Positions 61,499 through 64,000 of a DNA stretch of 64,000 nt are shown in pieces (position 1 is the first letter of the stretch; the number at the start of each line of letters is the position of its first letter). Position numbers and translations under genes: made by a program. The DNA comes from Prorocentrum cordatum. Taxonomy: Eukaryota > Sar > Dinophyceae > Prorocentrales > Prorocentraceae. The stretch is from assembly GCA_963575745.1 (NCBI GenBank), contig CAUYUJ010002091.1, positions 420,223 to 484,222 on the forward strand, given 5' to 3'. The notes beneath the pieces are model-generated. The model searched no databases. It had not been told where the DNA came from and worked only from the letters and a program-made list of their open reading frames with translations.

Positions 61499-61856
61499 GT
61501 GTGGAGAGCTGGGGGAGGGAGCCCAGGCACTTCTGCGTCGCAGCGCGGCAGAAGCAGCCTGCACGCGCGCTCGGGCAGGCCGGGTAGCGGCATATTGCGA
61601 GCGTGCGGCGGCAAGAGCGAGAAGATGGGGGGGAGGGGGGCGGCCGCGGGGCGGCGAGCGGCCAGGGCGGCCTGGCAGTGCTGTACGCCTGGCAGCGGGC
61701 GCGGGGCGGCGTCGCTGCCGAGGGAGCCCAGGCATGCAACGTCTTGACAAAAATCAGGCTGCAGGTTTTTCGTTGTTCTCGGCCTCATGAGAGCCCTCAC
61801 CATGTCGCGGGGCCTTCAAAAACGACTCATGGTGAAAAGCTGGCCCTGGGAACAGA

Positions 61857-61932
61857 GGAGGAGGAGGAGGAGGAGGAGGAGGAGGAGGAGGAGGAGGAGG
61901 AGGAGGAGGAGGAGGAGGAGGAGGAGGAGGAG
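61857..61932. repeat. (GGA)n array
   Basis: Pure GGA triplets. Confidence 0.95.
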
Positions 61933-62439
61933 GGGGTGGGGGAGTGGGAGGGGGAGGGGGAGGGACGTCGTCGGGGTCACCTCTTCGGGACTTCGGGGGA
62001 CCGCTCATGAAACAATCAAGACATCGCATGTCTGGAACGGAAGTATCGCATCAATCAGGCCAGCGGGTTCGTCCAGAGCCACAGCCCCGTCTGGAGCAGG
62101 CAAAGCTGCCAGAACAGCAGAAGCACGGAGGCAATTCGGAGCCTACAACAAACAGTCACAGTAATACCCTCAGCCGCCCTACCTGGCGAGCAAAAGCCAC
62201 CGCGGCCCCAACCAACCACCCTGGGATGAAGGGGAAGAAGAGGGAGAGTTTGAGATGCGGGGGCGGAGTTTGGGTTGTGCGTGAGTTTAGCATCCAGGGG
62301 CTGCATTCGGCCTCCGAGACTATCCAGCAGCGACCCGCGCGACGAAACACAGATCCCAGGGATCAGGTCGAGAGCTTCGTGGGAGATCTCCGTAGAGGGC
62401 ACCAAACGATGTGGAACCACCAACATGCCTGGCCAGGCC

Positions 62440-62640
62440 CTGCGCGGCATGATGCGCTGAGGGAGCCCACCAAGAAAAACACTCTGCTTGCCTCCAGGTT
62501 GCCCTGAATGCTCTGGGTGTTGGATGGCTTCGCCAAAGGGGAAATTGCGCGACGTTCCCACACCAGAAAGCAGGGAGCGTCCTGGGGTCCCGGGGCTGGG
62601 TCTCTTGTGGCAGGCCTCTTGTGGTCGAGCTCCCACTGTG
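62440..62640. repeat. Dispersed repeat, second copy of 24415-24605
   Basis: CTGCTTGCCTCCAGG, CCCACACCAGAAA and TCTCTTGTGGCAGGCCTCTT occur in the same order as at 24.4 kb. Confidence 0.6.
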
Positions 62641-63605
62641 CGGACCCCCCTGGCCTCGACCGTGGGCGACGGCGGGCCTGCCCCCCTCGGGACCCCCAGC
62701 GGCCCACGGCACGGTGGCACCACCCCCCGGCCCCGGAGGACGGCCGCCGGGAGCAGGCCTGCGGGTCGGCCGCCCACAAGGCTTAGGTCGGGCCTGTTCC
62801 CCCTACAGGGGGAAAGTTCGAGAATAGTCAAAACACAGTCTGGGGACGATCATTGGACCATTTCTGAGCATTTCGATCCAGATCCGCCCGTAGCGGGACA
62901 GGCCCGACCTGACTAACACAGGGGCGCCAGGGCCGATCGCCGAGGTCGCGCCTCGGACCCAACCGCTGCCGACGTCCGCGTCGGACCACGCCTCGAGTCT
63001 CACGACCCCGACGGGGCCCGGCTCCGCCGCGGGGCTCCCGAGCATGCACGCGACGCCGTGCGGCGGGCGGCGCGCGGCCTGCGGACGGGCCTCGGCTCTT
63101 CGGCGCCGCCGCCCGCAGGGGGCCCGACAACCACGACAGCGAAGGCGACCCTTTCGTGCTGGGCGGCGCTCTTCGCACCCGCCAGCCTGCTGAGATCCAG
63201 GAGGGAAAAAAGCACAGACACGATTGATCGTCGATTCCCCAGAAAATATGGGAAAGTATGGGAAGTGGGGGGGAAGACAAACACTTAGAAAATATGGGAA
63301 ACTATGGGGAATCCTGTTATTTGTGTGTGTGTGTGTATTTCTTTGTGCGTTCCAGGGCCCCCTTCAGAGATGCTGCGCCCGCGCCCCCAGCCCTCCACGG
63401 CAGCTCGGCCGCCCAGCGGGCCCCCAGAGGCCTGCGGAGTGGCCGCTCACGACGGGCCGAGGCAGCCCGCGGGGTTCGCACCCGCTGGCCCAGCAATTGC
63501 GGTTGCCAGCCACCGCGCCGACCCCGGGTGCCGCCCTCCACTGAAGCAGTGGCGAGGCGTCCCGGCTCGCCTATAGCCCTGGCAAGCAATGTTTCAAGAG
63601 CCTTT
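62641..63605. other. Region without a recognised gene
   Basis: GC-rich unique sequence; a short (TG)n run lies at 63322-63336. No supported exon. Confidence 0.35.
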
Positions 63606-63609
63606 TGAG

Positions 63610-63735
63610 GTTCCAGCGAAATGTTCTTAAAACATTTCTGGCGGAGTCTGTCTAGTTTTGTCGCATCGGGCTTATGCTCTAAGAACATTGTTTTTGTTCT
63701 TAGAACATTTCTGGGTTCTAAGAACATTTCGTGGT
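63610..63735. repeat. Cluster of GTTCTTAGAACAT palindromic units
   Basis: AATGTTCTTAAAACATTTC, CTAAGAACATTGTTTTTG-TTCTTAG and TTCTAAGAACATTTC occur within 126 bases. They are fold-back units of the same AAGAACAT word. Confidence 0.7.
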
Positions 63736-64000
63736 AGGACTATAGGAATGCCGGGACGGTCGGTCCCTGCTCAATCAACGTCTTCGAGGAAGCCCGCATC
63801 ATCCACGGGGGAGACCCGCTCGGGCTGGGCGGTGATGTCCACAGCCGCGGAGGCGGGACCCCACGGAGTGCCCCACGCGGACGAGGCCCACGGCTCCGCC
63901 GCGGGACCGCACGCCCAGGTGAGCGCCCTCCGCGGCCGCACCCGTGCTCTCCAACGTCAGTGCGACGAAGCGCTCGCCCAGGCCGCGGTCGCCACCACGA
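63736..64000. other. Window end, nothing recognised
   Basis: GC-rich sequence; no supported gene. Confidence 0.3.

Overview
The window is nuclear DNA of a dinoflagellate. A dinoflagellate spliced-leader (DinoSL) sequence is written into the DNA at 37668-37689. The few recognisable exons are tiny, lie kilobases apart and often need GA (not GT) donor sites. The rest is GC-rich sequence dominated by trinucleotide arrays, mainly (GGA)n/(TCC)n, and by inverted-repeat elements. I see no rRNA or tRNA gene, no operon and no bacterial signal. Species cannot be fixed from the sequence alone; a large-genome dinoflagellate such as Prorocentrum or a symbiodiniacean would fit.

Layout. 1-2.3 kb: degenerate (ACT)n and (GAT)n tracts. 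2.35-15.2 kb: five short plus-strand exons of a WD40-repeat protein. Their introns hold microsatellites, a dead LINE 3' end (2.95-3.45 kb, minus), two short inverted-repeat elements and a zinc-finger retroelement-like remnant (9.3-10.6 kb, minus). 15.4-23.5 kb: diverged long repeats, a 0.36 kb (GTA)n array and copies of a CCCAAGAGG-rich repeat family, one carrying a nested MITE with a matching empty site in a sister copy. 23.7-25.8 kb: four inverted-repeat elements. About 28-28.9 kb: a possible gene with three phase-0 exons. 32.1-33.6 kb: a third forward copy of the CCCAAGAGG family. 37.67-43.32 kb: the centrepiece, an apparently full-length LINE with ORF1, an endonuclease/reverse-transcriptase ORF2 and a spliced leader as its exact 5' end, sitting inside a (CCT)n microsatellite. 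48.9-53.5 kb: minus-strand coding sequence (a coiled-coil terminal exon, a short terminal exon and a large 0.87-kilocodon ORF with frame breaks). 55.2-59.2 kb: more minus-strand coding sequence of unknown function, interrupted by a 246-bp MITE with a perfect 8-bp target duplication. 59.5 kb: one WD40-like plus exon. 60-64 kb: further MITEs and two arrays of short palindromes.

Most long open frames in the window are translations of microsatellites and are not genes. The functional story is mobile DNA: a LINE whose RNA was evidently trans-spliced before it was copied back, several small TIR families, and fold-back DNA, around very sparse host exons.
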